A stretch of 45,319 bases of DNA, from positions 1 to 45,319 of the forward strand of contig NZ_QMIM01000027.1 in assembly GCF_003287355.1 (NCBI RefSeq), written 5' to 3'. Source of the DNA: Halorubrum sp. 48-1-W (GTDB lineage Archaea; Halobacteriota; Halobacteria; Halobacteriales; Haloferacaceae). How positions within the stretch are numbered: position 1 is the stretch's first letter; every line of letters begins with the position of its first letter. Both the position numbers and the translations under genes were made by a program. The notes beneath the pieces are model-generated. The model was not told the origin of the DNA, did no database searches, and saw nothing but the letters and a program-made list of their open reading frames with translations. Shown here piece after piece: positions 14,435-23,429 of this stretch.

Positions 14435-15309
14435 AGCAGATCCGCGAGGTCTTCTTCGAGCGTCGCTTGCGGACGATCGAGCGTCTCCTCGATCGCCGTC
14501 GTATCGAGACACGTGTACCGCGGTCGTTCAGCATCACGGTCGATATCGTCCATCGAACTCTCCGCGAGCGCTGCGTCCTCGAATCCAGCCTCCTCGACGA
14601 TCAGCTCGCCGAACTCGTAGGGCGTGACACAGGATCGACTCGCGACGTTGAACGTTCCTCCGTGTCCGCTTTCGAGGAGATCTAAAAGGGACTTGGCGGT
14701 TGTCTTCGCGTATGACGGAGACACTCGTTGATCGGTGAACAACGGGATCTCTCCCCCCTTGCGTGCCCTCTCGAGAACCCACGACGGAAATCCGGATATC
14801 GATCCATCTGGTAGAGAACGACCATACACGAACGAGAGGCGGGCGATCAGTGGATCGGGATGAACCTCGCGAACGCGACGCTCTCCCGCGAGTTTCGATT
14901 CGCCGTACACTTGTTCCGGGGCAGGTTTGGCCTCCTCCGAATAGGGTGCTGTCTCCTCACCATCAAAGACGTAATCCGTCGAAGTGTGGACGAATGCGGC
15001 GTCGACCCTGTCGGCGGCCCGAGCCACGTGTTCGGCACCGTCTGCGTTGACCGCATAGGCACGCTTCGGATCGGTTTCACATCCGTCCACGTCCGTCATC
15101 GCCGCGCAGTTGACGATCGCGTCCGGCTCGAGTTCGTCGACGAGATCGTCTACCTCCGTCGACGAGGTAATATCGATCTGGTGGCTCGGACAGTCGAACC
15201 CCGGATCCTCCGAGTGGTATGCGGCCGCGACGGTCCCGCTCCGGTCGAGTGCGACCGACGTGACGTTTCCACCCAGTAACCCGTTCGCGCCCACGACGAG
15301 TACCCGCAT
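14431..15309 (-). CDS. rfbD: dTDP-4-dehydrorhamnose reductase
   Basis: A 292-residue short-chain dehydrogenase of the RmlD type, which reduces dTDP-4-keto-L-rhamnose to dTDP-L-rhamnose. Features: MRVLVVGANGLLGGNV (NAD(P) glycine loop), NCAAMTDVDGCE (conserved in RmlD), HTSTDYVFDG (active-site Thr/Ser), YGESKLAGE (the YxxxK pair) and ARLSFVYGRS. The ATG at 15309 is chosen because it starts at the Rossmann strand and has a TATA box 23-30 bases upstream; an in-frame start farther up would run into rfbB. Divergent from rfbB across a 53-base gap. Confidence 0.93.
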   Translation of the reverse strand: MRVLVVGANGLLGGNVTSVALDRSGTVAAAYHSEDPGFDCPSHQIDITSSTEVDDLVDELEPDAIVNCAAMTDVDGCETDPKRAYAVNADGAEHVARAADRVDAAFVHTSTDYVFDGEETAPYSEEAKPAPEQVYGESKLAGERRVREVHPDPLIARLSFVYGRSLPDGSISGFPSWVLERARKGGEIPLFTDQRVSPSYAKTTAKSLLDLLESGHGGTFNVASRSCVTPYEFGELIVEEAGFEDAALAESSMDDIDRDAERPRYTCLDTTAIEETLDRPQATLEEDLADLL

Positions 15310-15331
15310 GCGGACCGGTCTGATGGATAGT

Positions 15332-15339
15332 GATTTATA
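15332..15339. promoter_or_regulatory. Shared divergent TATA element of rfbD and rfbB
   Basis: GATTTATA reads as a TATA box for rfbB on the plus strand (24-31 bases from its ATG), and its complement TATAAATC does so for rfbD (23-30 bases). One short element may thus direct two leaderless divergent transcripts, making their expression competitive or balanced. Confidence 0.55.
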
Positions 15340-15362
15340 GGTGACGACGTACCCTCGAATCA

Positions 15363-16298
15363 ATGCGTGTTCTCGTGACCGGAGGTGCCGGATTCATCGG
15401 TTCGAACTTCGTCCACCATCTCCTCGAAACGACGGATCATCACGTCGTGACGCTCGATTCGCTTACGTACGCCGGGACGACCGAGAACCTCTCCGAAGTT
15501 CTCGACCACGATCGCCACCGGTTCGTCGAAGGAGACATCCGGGACGAGGAACTCGTCGACGAACTCGTCGAGGAGTGTGACGTGATCGTCAACTTCGCCG
15601 CCGAATCTCATGTCGACAGATCCATCCAAGACGCCGAACCGTTCGTCTCAACGAACGTCGACGGAACGCGAACACTCCTCGATGCTGCGTTAGAACACGA
15701 TCTCGATTCTTTCGTACAGATCTCGACGGACGAAGTGTACGGCACGATCGAGTCCGGAAGCGTGACCGAAGAGGCACCTCTCGATCCCAGAAACCCCTAC
15801 TCGGCGACGAAAGCGAGTGCGGACCTCCTCGCGTTGAGTTACCATACGACCCATGACCTTCCGGTCATCGTCACACGGTCATCGAACAACTACGGTCCTC
15901 GCCAGCACCGTGAGAAACTCATTCCGAAGTTCATCACGCGCGCGGCCGCAGGCGAGACGCTCCCGGTGTACGGTGATGGGTCAAACGTCCGTGAATGGTT
16001 GTACGTCGAGGACAACTGTCGAGCGATCATGACTGTTCTCAAAAAGGGATTGGCAGGCCAAATATATAATATTGGCAGTGGAACGGAACTGACGAATATT
16101 AAGGTAACAAAGCAGATCATCGCTATGATCGGTAAGTCTGAAGATCAGATTGAATTCGTAAAAGATCGTCCAGGTCATGACCAGCGATACTCCCTTGATA
16201 CAACTAAACTCAGGTCATTAGGATGGGAACCCAAGGAGAATTTCGACGATGGTCTGGAAAAAACGATCAACCATTACATTAATAAAAATAATACATAA
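15363..16298 (+). CDS. rfbB: dTDP-glucose 4,6-dehydratase
   Basis: A 311-residue SDR-family RmlB that converts dTDP-glucose to dTDP-4-keto-6-deoxyglucose. Visible: TGGAGFIG (6-13), STDEVYG with the acid/base Asp-Glu pair (121-127), NPYSATKAS with Y146 and K150, and SNNYGPRQHREKLIPKFI. C-terminal GHDQRYSLDTTKLRSLGWEP is the usual sugar-nucleotide lobe. Codon use is GC-rich up to about base 16045 (residue 227) and AT-rich afterwards (AAA, ATA, AAT codons), although the reading frame and family motifs continue without a break. This looks like a recombination join inside the gene. Only the first half resembles its neighbours rfbD and rfbA in composition. Confidence 0.93.
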   Translation: MRVLVTGGAGFIGSNFVHHLLETTDHHVVTLDSLTYAGTTENLSEVLDHDRHRFVEGDIRDEELVDELVEECDVIVNFAAESHVDRSIQDAEPFVSTNVDGTRTLLDAALEHDLDSFVQISTDEVYGTIESGSVTEEAPLDPRNPYSATKASADLLALSYHTTHDLPVIVTRSSNNYGPRQHREKLIPKFITRAAAGETLPVYGDGSNVREWLYVEDNCRAIMTVLKKGLAGQIYNIGSGTELTNIKVTKQIIAMIGKSEDQIEFVKDRPGHDQRYSLDTTKLRSLGWEPKENFDDGLEKTINHYINKNNT

Positions 16299-16474
16299 AT
16301 TTCAACAGGTCATTTAAAACTTGGATTTTTGGTGGAGCCACCAGATTCATATCAGAATTATCAGGCAAACATTAAGTTATATTTCTTCAGAAATCAGTGT
16401 AAATTTAGACGAAGATCGTTAGTCGCATACGCACTGTCAATTTCTCATCAACAATTCTATCGGAAAATATGATA

Positions 16475-17893
16475 TTATAGATATCCCATATTCTCTAATC
16501 TGGTCAAAGCTTGATTATCAATTTTTTCAGCACTGGTGTCAACTTTAGACAGCTTCTCAATGTGATTGTGGAGTACTGACTGTAGATGGTCATTTTCGGC
16601 ACTAGTTCCACTATATTTATTTTCTTCAGGATACCAGACGATTTTTGTGTCTGGATTTTTCCATACAGCATACATCTGCCTGGGTGGGAGATCGTCTTCT
16701 AACCGTTTTAGAACACTATTTGGAAGTGTTTGTGTACCCATGTCATCATAATATACATACGCATATTCTCGAGATCTTTTTGTTAGATCTCTGCTATCTG
16801 TTTCTGGTATATCTGCTCCAGTTAGTGAGAGAATTGTTGCGTATAAGTCGACTAATGAAACAGGATTCGAAACTCTATCAAAAGTCAGTTTTTTTGTCGG
16901 ATCGCGTATGAAAAGAGGGACTCGAATCAGTGAGTCATCAACAGAACATTGGTGACCGAATATATTTTGTTCACCAAAGCTATCACCGTGATCCCCAAAT
17001 ATTACTAAAATTGTGTTATCCCATTTATTCTTCATTTTAAGAATATCTACAACACGTTTGATTAACGTATCACAATATTCTAAACATCCTCGATAAAGGT
17101 TCTTAAACGTTTCAGCCTCACGTGCTGGTGGTTGAATATCTCCTGTGGCCACTTTTCGTTTCTTTATGCGACTTCCATATATTCGATGATGCCAGATAGA
17201 TTGATTCCATGCTAGACCCAGTGTAGAACGATTAGTATATGATTTATGATGTGGGTCTGGTGGTGTATACCCTCCACTAAAGTGGGCATCATTCAAATGA
17301 ATAAACCAACAAAATGGATCATTAACTGTCTCTGAATACTGAGAGATCGTATTGACTATTTTTGAACCACCTGAGTCAACAGCCGATGGCTCAGCATTAT
17401 TGAGCCATTTTCTAAGATTATTTTGAAAATTGTAAGTATACCGGGCTCCCTCCATTATAGTATCTGAGGCGGATACAATTTTTTTCAACAAATTTCTATT
17501 AGATTTATTATCGGCTTTAGATTCAGATTTATTTTTGTTTGGATTAATGTCTGCGAATCCTCGTAATATATCACCTGTATCAAACCATCCATTATTATGG
17601 AATGCTGCTGTATTATATCCTTCTGTAGATAATATCTCTGCAAATGTTGGATGTTCACCTAATTTTTTGCCTCTCCAAGTCATTCCATGTTCTATTGGAA
17701 ACAGCCCAGTAAATATAGAAGTATGGACAGGGAGAGTAAAGACAGATGGTGTGATTGCTTTTTCAAAAATAGTTGATTCAGATGCTAATGAACTCACAAA
17801 TGGAAGTGGAGATCTCCGATCATTAAACAAAGAACAAAAATCAGCACGGGCACTATCTATTGAGATACAAACTACGTTTGGTCGATTCGTCAT
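16475..17893 (-). CDS. Sulfatase-fold enzyme (alkaline phosphatase superfamily), AT-rich
   Basis: A 472-residue member of the sulfatase/phosphotransferase superfamily. Metal-binding ends are visible: CISIDSARAD (D13) and IFGDHGDSFGEQNIFGH (about 301-317). At the nucleophile position sulfatases have C/S-x-P-x-R; here it is FTLPVHTSIFTG (T53-x-P55-x-H57), with threonine in place of Cys or Ser. That suits a phosphate- or phosphoglycerol-transfer relative rather than a formylglycine sulfatase, but activity cannot be fixed from sequence. No signal peptide is seen, so it acts at the cytosolic face or is exported by other means. In the glycan locus it may add or remove a charged group on a sugar. 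AT-rich, as if recently acquired. Confidence 0.85.
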   Translation of the reverse strand: MTNRPNVVCISIDSARADFCSLFNDRRSPLPFVSSLASESTIFEKAITPSVFTLPVHTSIFTGLFPIEHGMTWRGKKLGEHPTFAEILSTEGYNTAAFHNNGWFDTGDILRGFADINPNKNKSESKADNKSNRNLLKKIVSASDTIMEGARYTYNFQNNLRKWLNNAEPSAVDSGGSKIVNTISQYSETVNDPFCWFIHLNDAHFSGGYTPPDPHHKSYTNRSTLGLAWNQSIWHHRIYGSRIKKRKVATGDIQPPAREAETFKNLYRGCLEYCDTLIKRVVDILKMKNKWDNTILVIFGDHGDSFGEQNIFGHQCSVDDSLIRVPLFIRDPTKKLTFDRVSNPVSLVDLYATILSLTGADIPETDSRDLTKRSREYAYVYYDDMGTQTLPNSVLKRLEDDLPPRQMYAVWKNPDTKIVWYPEENKYSGTSAENDHLQSVLHNHIEKLSKVDTSAEKIDNQALTRLENMGYL

Positions 17894-18215
17894 TACCTTC
17901 TAAACATTATCAATAGTTATTAAATCTTCTGTCAGTAATTTCGAAACTCATGAGAAGTTAGTCTGGTAATCGTCTATGGTATCGTTTGACGATAGATTAT
18001 CAATTAATTATATACATATTACTAGGATAGAAACAGTCGTATCTGGGTACATCAGAACCTAACCACACAAAATCGGTGGATTAACGAGACAACAGTTATA
18101 TTCAAAAATGAAATTTGTTGTGTTAAAACAGCTTTTATCAAAGTATTCGATTTAATTCTGCCCTATAACAATAGGAAGAACCATTAACTGATCCACATCT
18201 ATATATCAATAATAT
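17894..18215. other. AT-rich intergenic stretch
   Basis: About 320 bases, very AT-rich, with no coding frame, tRNA or clear repeat. The right end of the AT-rich block is near 18250, just inside the next gene's 3' end. It may carry the promoter of the sulfatase-like gene (TATA-like AT runs near 17915-17930), but no single box stands out. Confidence 0.5.
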
Positions 18216-19334
18216 TTATATATTATTGTATGATCTAATCAATTCTATTCTCTTCTTTTCAGATTGTGGTATCATCCCGTCCGGATCCGGATATCCGACA
18301 GCCATAAGCATAACTACGCTCTCGTCACAGTCCAGATCAAGGAGTTCTTCCATCCGTTTCTCGTTTCGCGGGATCGCCGGCCAGTTGATACAACACGAGG
18401 CGAGCCCCTGCGTCTCCAAGGCGAACTGGAAGGCCATCGCCGAGAGGCTTGCGTCGATGTAGATCACGTGTTTATCGCGGTCGTTGAAATACGCGCGCTG
18501 TTTGCCGACGATCACCGCGAGACACGGGATATTGTCTTTATAACCAGATGCGCCGATCGCCAGCGAGGCGATCTCGTCAATCAACTCTGGATCGTCGTAC
18601 AGGCGATACTCGTAGGACTGTCTGTTACACGCGCTCGGTGACTGTATGGCGACCTCCAACGCCTCGTCAACCTTCTCTCGCGGTACGTCACGTTGTTCGA
18701 ACCATCGCGTACTCGTTCGTCGAACCGCCAGCTCCGCCATCGCCTCCGGTGAAACGGGCGTCTCACCGAGATCGCGTCGCGGGAACGGGACTCGGTTCCC
18801 CGGCGAATACTCGATCTCGGAGAGAAATCCCGTGAACTCCGATTCCGCCTCACTGATGGGATTCGTTCTATCGACGACCTCGAAGTACTCGGAGACGACG
18901 TCGACGGCCCACCGGAGCTGTTCGTCGTCGGTCTCCGGATCCCACGCCATGACCAGATCGCCGACGACTTCCCCGATGTACGACTCCGCGAAGACGGGTC
19001 GCCGGTCCCGCATCGAGAGCCCCTTCTCGATCCGGTGGACGTTTCGAATTATCCGATGGCGTGGTGCCTCACGCTGTTCTTCGAGTTCGTGATACTCCGC
19101 GAGCCCGCACAAGACGGCCCGTTGCTCCCGGTAGAACGTTCCCGTCAAAAAGAAGTAAAGCATTGTCAGAATTCGAGATCGAGAGATGAACCGTAGCGTC
19201 TCGTTCTTCGGCAAAACGTTCCAGACAACGTGTGTGAAGAACTTTCGAAGGGCAAATCCCCAACCTTTCCGCAGGAAGGACCGACCACCCTCCTCACGGT
19301 AGACTCTCTTCGCGCGTGCGATAACCGAAGCCAT
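18216..19334 (-). CDS. Nitroreductase-fold protein with N-terminal extension
   Basis: A 372-residue protein. The C-terminal 190 residues are a nitroreductase-like FMN fold: AELAVRRTSTRWFEQRDVP (phosphate-binding RRxSxR), ALEVAIQSPSACNRQSYEYR, YIDASLSAMAFQFALETQGL and LMAVGYPDPDG. The first 180 residues are an extension with RHRIIRNVHRIEKGLSMRDR, seen in exopolysaccharide-locus nitroreductases. The ATG at 19334 is chosen over a TTG at 19367. It is divergent from the pyruvyl transferase gene (62-base gap), a pairing often found in glycan loci. Its substrate is unknown; a redox step on a sugar or a lipid carrier is possible. GC-rich except at the extreme 3' end. Confidence 0.83.
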   Translation of the reverse strand: MASVIARAKRVYREEGGRSFLRKGWGFALRKFFTHVVWNVLPKNETLRFISRSRILTMLYFFLTGTFYREQRAVLCGLAEYHELEEQREAPRHRIIRNVHRIEKGLSMRDRRPVFAESYIGEVVGDLVMAWDPETDDEQLRWAVDVVSEYFEVVDRTNPISEAESEFTGFLSEIEYSPGNRVPFPRRDLGETPVSPEAMAELAVRRTSTRWFEQRDVPREKVDEALEVAIQSPSACNRQSYEYRLYDDPELIDEIASLAIGASGYKDNIPCLAVIVGKQRAYFNDRDKHVIYIDASLSAMAFQFALETQGLASCCINWPAIPRNEKRMEELLDLDCDESVVMLMAVGYPDPDGMIPQSEKKRIELIRSYNNI

Positions 19335-19396
19335 CTTCTGAATACCGAGGTCGTGACTCCACTTCAATACTCTCGTTTCGACGTATCGGGCGTCTT

Positions 19397-20722
19397 ATGT
19401 CCGTTCCCGAAATGGTCTCTCATATGTGTAGTGCCTACCGAAAGCAGGCACGGAACGTCTCGCTCATCACCTCCGTCGAATCTCGACTGCTCTCGGATCT
19501 CGTTCTCGCTGATCAAGGACAGGAGCTCAACGAGGACGGCGACTCCATCGCGATCGTCGGTGGGGAACTGTTCAATAAGGGTGCGCAAGCAATGACATTT
19601 ACCGTGGTCGATCAGATGACGAAACGGTATCCCGAGAAGGACGTCTATCTGCTCTCTGGAAGAGACTACGAACGCGATCAGAACGAAAAGGACCAGTATG
19701 CGTTCGACATATTGCCATGGGGACCGGAAGTACAGCTATCGCTCCTCTCTCCCGAATTGAATCCTGTGAACACGAAATCCTACTCGAAGCGAGCCCATGA
19801 GGCCGTTCGAAGCGTGGTCACGGACTGTAGCATGCTGATCGATATAAACGGGTTCGCACTCAGTTCACAGATGGGTGCGAAGACTTCTTTTACTTATCTT
19901 ACCAACATCGTGCTCGCGAAAGAGTATGACGTTCCGATGTACGTGTTCCCGCAGTCCATCGGCCCATTCGAGTACTCGACGGAGATGAAACTCTTCCTCA
20001 ATCCGCTTATCCAGACCTATCTCACGTTCCCACAGATCGTTTGTCCGCGTGAGCAGGCTGGCGTAGAGGCTCTCGCACCGTATACGCAAAGCAACGTACA
20101 ACGGGAGTTCGATATCGTGTTACAAACGGAGGATTACGATCTCGACAACATCTACATCTCCAAACCCGATTTCGAACGAAAAGATCTCAAATCGGATGCC
20201 GTTGGAATCGTTCCCAACTCGAAGGTGTTCGATCGAGCGGACGACGAGGAGATCTACTCACTGTACGAGGAGGCGATCGGGGAACTACTCGATACGGGGA
20301 GAAGCATCTATATTTTTCGACATTCGATCGGCGATCTAGATATTTGCCGGAATATCAAGGATCGATTTGATGAGATGGACGATGTCCGATTGTTCGAGGA
20401 TGACTTCGATGCCCCTGAATTAGAACAGGTTATCGACCAGTGTGACTTCCTCATCGCGTCCAGATACCACTCGATCGTCCACGCGTACAAACACGGAGTC
20501 CCCGTAATAGCGATCGGGTGGGCGGTCAAATACGAGGAACTTCTCGACGAGTTCGGACAGTCCGAATACTTCTACGAGGGACGTGATCGGATCGATACCG
20601 ATGCGTTCGTTGATTCGATAGGACAAATGAGCGAAAAGTGGGAGCACGAATCCGAATCGGTCCAAGAGAAACTGAAAATGGTCCGTCGAAACGATCTGTT
20701 TAGTCAATTATTTGAGAACTGA
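19397..20722 (+). CDS. Polysaccharide pyruvyl transferase family protein
   Basis: A 441-residue protein of the CsaB/WcaK type, which transfers pyruvate from PEP to a sugar as a ketal, adding a negative charge. Features: IVGGELFNKGAQAMTFTVVD (about 53-72), YVFPQSIGPFEYS, and a GT-B-like C-terminal part with LIASRYHSIVHAYKHGVPVI (about 351-370) and GWAVKYEELLDEFG. The ATG at 19397 is chosen; other Met codons at residues 6 and 10 are possible. It is followed six bases later by the flippase gene, so the two form an operon. Confidence 0.87.
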   Translation: MSVPEMVSHMCSAYRKQARNVSLITSVESRLLSDLVLADQGQELNEDGDSIAIVGGELFNKGAQAMTFTVVDQMTKRYPEKDVYLLSGRDYERDQNEKDQYAFDILPWGPEVQLSLLSPELNPVNTKSYSKRAHEAVRSVVTDCSMLIDINGFALSSQMGAKTSFTYLTNIVLAKEYDVPMYVFPQSIGPFEYSTEMKLFLNPLIQTYLTFPQIVCPREQAGVEALAPYTQSNVQREFDIVLQTEDYDLDNIYISKPDFERKDLKSDAVGIVPNSKVFDRADDEEIYSLYEEAIGELLDTGRSIYIFRHSIGDLDICRNIKDRFDEMDDVRLFEDDFDAPELEQVIDQCDFLIASRYHSIVHAYKHGVPVIAIGWAVKYEELLDEFGQSEYFYEGRDRIDTDAFVDSIGQMSEKWEHESESVQEKLKMVRRNDLFSQLFEN

Positions 20723-20728
20723 TCTGAG

Positions 20729-22237
20729 ATGAGCCGAAATCTCTTCCGTGCTTTTTTTTCTATCTTCGGAACGAAAGTTGGTGTCCTCGCTATCGGTATG
20801 TTGACTACGCCACTGATCGTGAGAATTCTCGGTAGTGAAGGATACGGGAACTATGCGGTCCTTATATCGATATTCGGTGTCCTGACGGTATTCACGAACG
20901 CCGGGATATTCAATGGTATTCGGAAATACATCGCCGAAGATAGAGATATCGACCACTGGAACAAGATCGTATTCAGTTTTTATTTCCGCATTTCCATTCT
21001 TGCTACTGGTTTGCTGGCTCTTATCTTGGTTACGTTCTCTCAGACTTCCCTGATAGTGGAACTACTCTCAGCCGAGTTTCAGACTTACTTCGCGATCTTG
21101 GCGGCGTATCTGTTCGTGAGCCAGTTCTACTCGATGGGGAGAGGCGTACTGATGGGATTTGGATTGGAACACTACTCTGAGCCGCTCCAGATGGTGAACA
21201 AGGTCATCTACGCAGTAATTGCGCTCTCGCTGCTATACTATGAATTCGGGGTTAACGGCCTACTGATCGGTCATGTCACTGCAGCGGTGATCGTGGGTGC
21301 TCTCGCATTCTGGTTCGTCAGGGAGAAATTATCCTTTCGTCAGTTGATCCGACCCGTCCCGAATACGGTCTCCCGCAGACAGTTACTCACGTTCAACGTC
21401 TACAGTATCCTGCTCGCGTTCCTCACTATCTCGCTGTATCACGTCGATATTCTCCTACTCAGACCGATCTCTGGAAGTTCAGTGACTGGATTCTACAAGG
21501 CATCGCTGACGGTTGCCGAGTTCTTGTGGCTTGTTCCGATGGCGATCCAGTATACACTCGTTCAATCGACCTCCGAGATGTGGTCAAAGAATCAAGATCA
21601 GCTGATCACTACCATCGCATCGAGCGCCACCCGTCTGAACCTCTCTCTCGTCGTGATCATGGGGATCGGACTGGCCGCCCTAGCAGACGTATTTGTTCCG
21701 CTCTATTTCGGGGCGGAGTTCACTCCCGCCGTAGGTCCCTTATTGCTTCTACTCCCGGGAGTTCTCGGCTTTTCACTTTCCCGCCCGATCTTCGCCATCG
21801 GGCAGGGGAAAGGACAACTTCGAAGCCTCGTTTTAACGACTGGTGGCGCGGCGGTACTGAATCTCTTTTTGAACCTTCTACTCATTCCTCGATACGGGAT
21901 GTACGGTGCCGCCGTCGCCACTTCGATCGGATACGGGTCGATGTTCTTTTTACACGCTTGGACTGCACGCCGCATCGGATTCGATCCGGTCGGTGATCTC
22001 CGTGTAGCCCGGATCGCAGTGGCAGGAGTCGCCGCCGCCCCAGTCGTCTTCGGACTGGCAAGTATGCTTCCCGCGATTCCTGCTTTGATCGTCGTGCCAC
22101 CGGTCGGGTTCGTTGTCTATGTCGTCGTTTCGATTCGAGCCGGAGTCGTCGATACCGCAGAAATCGAGCAGATTCAAAACCGAGCGCCAGATGCTACTGA
22201 TCGTCTCTTTAGTTGGTTGTATCGCCTTCATGGCTGA
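20729..22237 (+). CDS. Wzx-like oligosaccharide flippase (MOP superfamily)
   Basis: A 502-residue membrane protein with about 14 helices. The N-terminal FRAFFSIFGTKVGVLAIGML and GSEGYGNYAVLISIFGVLTV segments are typical of the RfbX/Wzx and archaeal AglR-type group; further blocks include YHVDILLLRPISGSSVTGFY and LLPGVLGFSLSRPIFAIGQGK. Such proteins move lipid-linked glycans across the cytoplasmic membrane. It is the last gene of the glycan locus and follows the pyruvyl transferase by six bases, so pyruvylated glycan may be the cargo. Composition is normal haloarchaeal. Confidence 0.9.
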   Translation: MSRNLFRAFFSIFGTKVGVLAIGMLTTPLIVRILGSEGYGNYAVLISIFGVLTVFTNAGIFNGIRKYIAEDRDIDHWNKIVFSFYFRISILATGLLALILVTFSQTSLIVELLSAEFQTYFAILAAYLFVSQFYSMGRGVLMGFGLEHYSEPLQMVNKVIYAVIALSLLYYEFGVNGLLIGHVTAAVIVGALAFWFVREKLSFRQLIRPVPNTVSRRQLLTFNVYSILLAFLTISLYHVDILLLRPISGSSVTGFYKASLTVAEFLWLVPMAIQYTLVQSTSEMWSKNQDQLITTIASSATRLNLSLVVIMGIGLAALADVFVPLYFGAEFTPAVGPLLLLLPGVLGFSLSRPIFAIGQGKGQLRSLVLTTGGAAVLNLFLNLLLIPRYGMYGAAVATSIGYGSMFFLHAWTARRIGFDPVGDLRVARIAVAGVAAAPVVFGLASMLPAIPALIVVPPVGFVVYVVVSIRAGVVDTAEIEQIQNRAPDATDRLFSWLYRLHG

Positions 22238-22581
22238 CCGTTCCCGAGATCAATTTCTATTCCTTTCTCTATTCGGTAACACGACCACGTCGAACTGGTT
22301 AGGCAACGACCGCCGTCGTGTACGTCGGGTTGTACCGCGCGACGTCGCGGAGGGCGTCGAGTTTCTCGCGTCTGGAGACCGGTTCGGGATCTGACGATGA
22401 CATACAGGGAGTTGCCCCGATTTCCGACGGCGACCCGAATAATGTCGTCGGTCTCGTCCCGCGCTCACGATCCGTGGACGGACGCTCCCCGACCGAGTTC
22501 GCCCGGGCCACGCCCGTCCCGTCGCGACCTCGGGAGACACCGCGCTCCGCGTCCGTCTCGAGCGCGTTCGTACGGCGTGTC
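22238..22581. other. Gene-poor stretch with decayed coding traces
   Basis: No intact gene. On the minus strand a frame ending at 22299 closes with SRREKLDALRDVARYNPTYT, which looks like the end of some real protein, but I do not recognise it. It probably continues the gene decay seen at 22582-22707. Confidence 0.3.
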
Positions 22582-22707
22582 CGGACTCCGAACGCCCGCC
22601 TCGCGGAGCGCGTCGACCTCCGGTTCGAGGTCGATCGCTCCCCGGTCGGACGCACGGAGGAGAACTCCCACAACGCCGGTCACCGGGACGTCGTGACGCG
22701 TGGCGGT
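22582..22707 (-). pseudogene. DUF3368/PIN-like toxin remnant
   Basis: The minus strand reads TRHDVPVTGVVGVLLRASDR, then GAIDLEPEVDALREAGVR, which matches the C-terminal block of DUF3368 PIN-like proteins (VTGTLGVLLRAK-RGLI-----LDALR--GF). The rest of the protein is missing or out of frame on both sides. It is a decayed toxin gene. Confidence 0.5.
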
Positions 22708-22759
22708 CGCCCGGCCTTCGCTTCCTCGTCTCCGCGCCCTGAGCGCCGGCGAGGCGACC

Positions 22760-22767
22760 GTTTATGT
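22760..22767 (+). promoter_or_regulatory. TATA-like box of the DUF433/DUF5615 pair
   Basis: GTTTATGT lies 24-31 bases before the ATG at 22791, which fits a leaderless start. Moderate match only. Confidence 0.4.
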
Positions 22768-22790
22768 GGATCGGCCCGCTAGATTCAGGT

Positions 22791-23087
22791 ATGGCACAGT
22801 CGTCCGTCCGGATCGTGAGCGAACTCCACGACGAACCGCATATCGAGGGGCGACGCGTGACGGTACGGCGGATCCGCGGACTCGTCGAAGGTGCGGGAAA
22901 GTCGGCCGAGGAGGTGGCCACCCAACTCGATCTGGACGTCGCTGACGTGTACGGCGCACTCGAGTACTACCACAGTCACCCTGAAGAGATGGCGGCCGCC
23001 GAAAGACGGCGAGCGAAACGCGAAGCGACGGCCCGAGAGAGCGGGGCGGCCTCGATCACCGAACTGACCCGGGAAGACGACGCGTAG
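22791..23087 (+). CDS. DUF433 antitoxin-type protein
   Basis: A 98-residue protein. Residues 14-70 form the DUF433 helix-turn-helix core: DEPHIEGRRVTVRRIRGLVE followed by LDLDVADVYGALEYYHSHPEE. The tail is charged and Arg-rich. DUF433 proteins usually sit before a DUF5615 PIN-like toxin and act as its antitoxin and repressor; here the DUF5615 gene starts four bases after the stop. The ATG at 22791 is chosen over one at 22764, which would overlap the TATA-like element. Confidence 0.82.
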   Translation: MAQSSVRIVSELHDEPHIEGRRVTVRRIRGLVEGAGKSAEEVATQLDLDVADVYGALEYYHSHPEEMAAAERRRAKREATARESGAASITELTREDDA

Positions 23088-23091
23088 CCGA

Positions 23092-23427
23092 ATGGAATAC
23101 CGGGTACTCGTCGACGAGAACACGAGTCCACGAGTCGCGGAGTCGCTCCGTGGCAAGGGTATCACTGCCGAACACGTCCACGAAGCACTCTCCGAAGGCG
23201 TCGATGATGACACGATCGCCACGTTCGCCCGCGAGAATGGCTCCGTCGTACTCACTCACGATCCCGATTTCCTCGATCCGGGGACGCGTTCGGGCGTTCC
23301 AGTGTTCTACTACGCCGACGACACGATGGATTCCTACGAGATCGCCGATCGCGTTGCAGAGCTGATCGAGTGGGTTCCGGATCCGGCCGACTTACCACCG
23401 CTCACAAATCTGAACGACTGGGAATAG
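23092..23427 (+). CDS. DUF5615 PIN-like toxin
   Basis: A 111-residue protein of the DUF5615 (Mut7-C/PIN-like) group. The acidic strand YRVLVDENTSPRVAESLRGK (D8, E9) and the second acidic cluster VVLTHDPDFLD (about 52-62) match the metal-binding core, with GVPVFYYADD after it. It follows the DUF433 gene by four bases. Presumed RNase toxin; the target is unknown. The pair looks intact, unlike the related pair on the opposite strand at 23621-24223. Confidence 0.82.
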   Translation: MEYRVLVDENTSPRVAESLRGKGITAEHVHEALSEGVDDDTIATFARENGSVVLTHDPDFLDPGTRSGVPVFYYADDTMDSYEIADRVAELIEWVPDPADLPPLTNLNDWE

Positions 23428-23429
23428 AT

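Noticed and set aside
22250-22921. 223-residue minus-strand frame near the DUF433 gene
   Set aside because: Arg/Ser-rich shadow frame that overlaps the intact DUF433 gene; the DUF3368 signal is in another frame.
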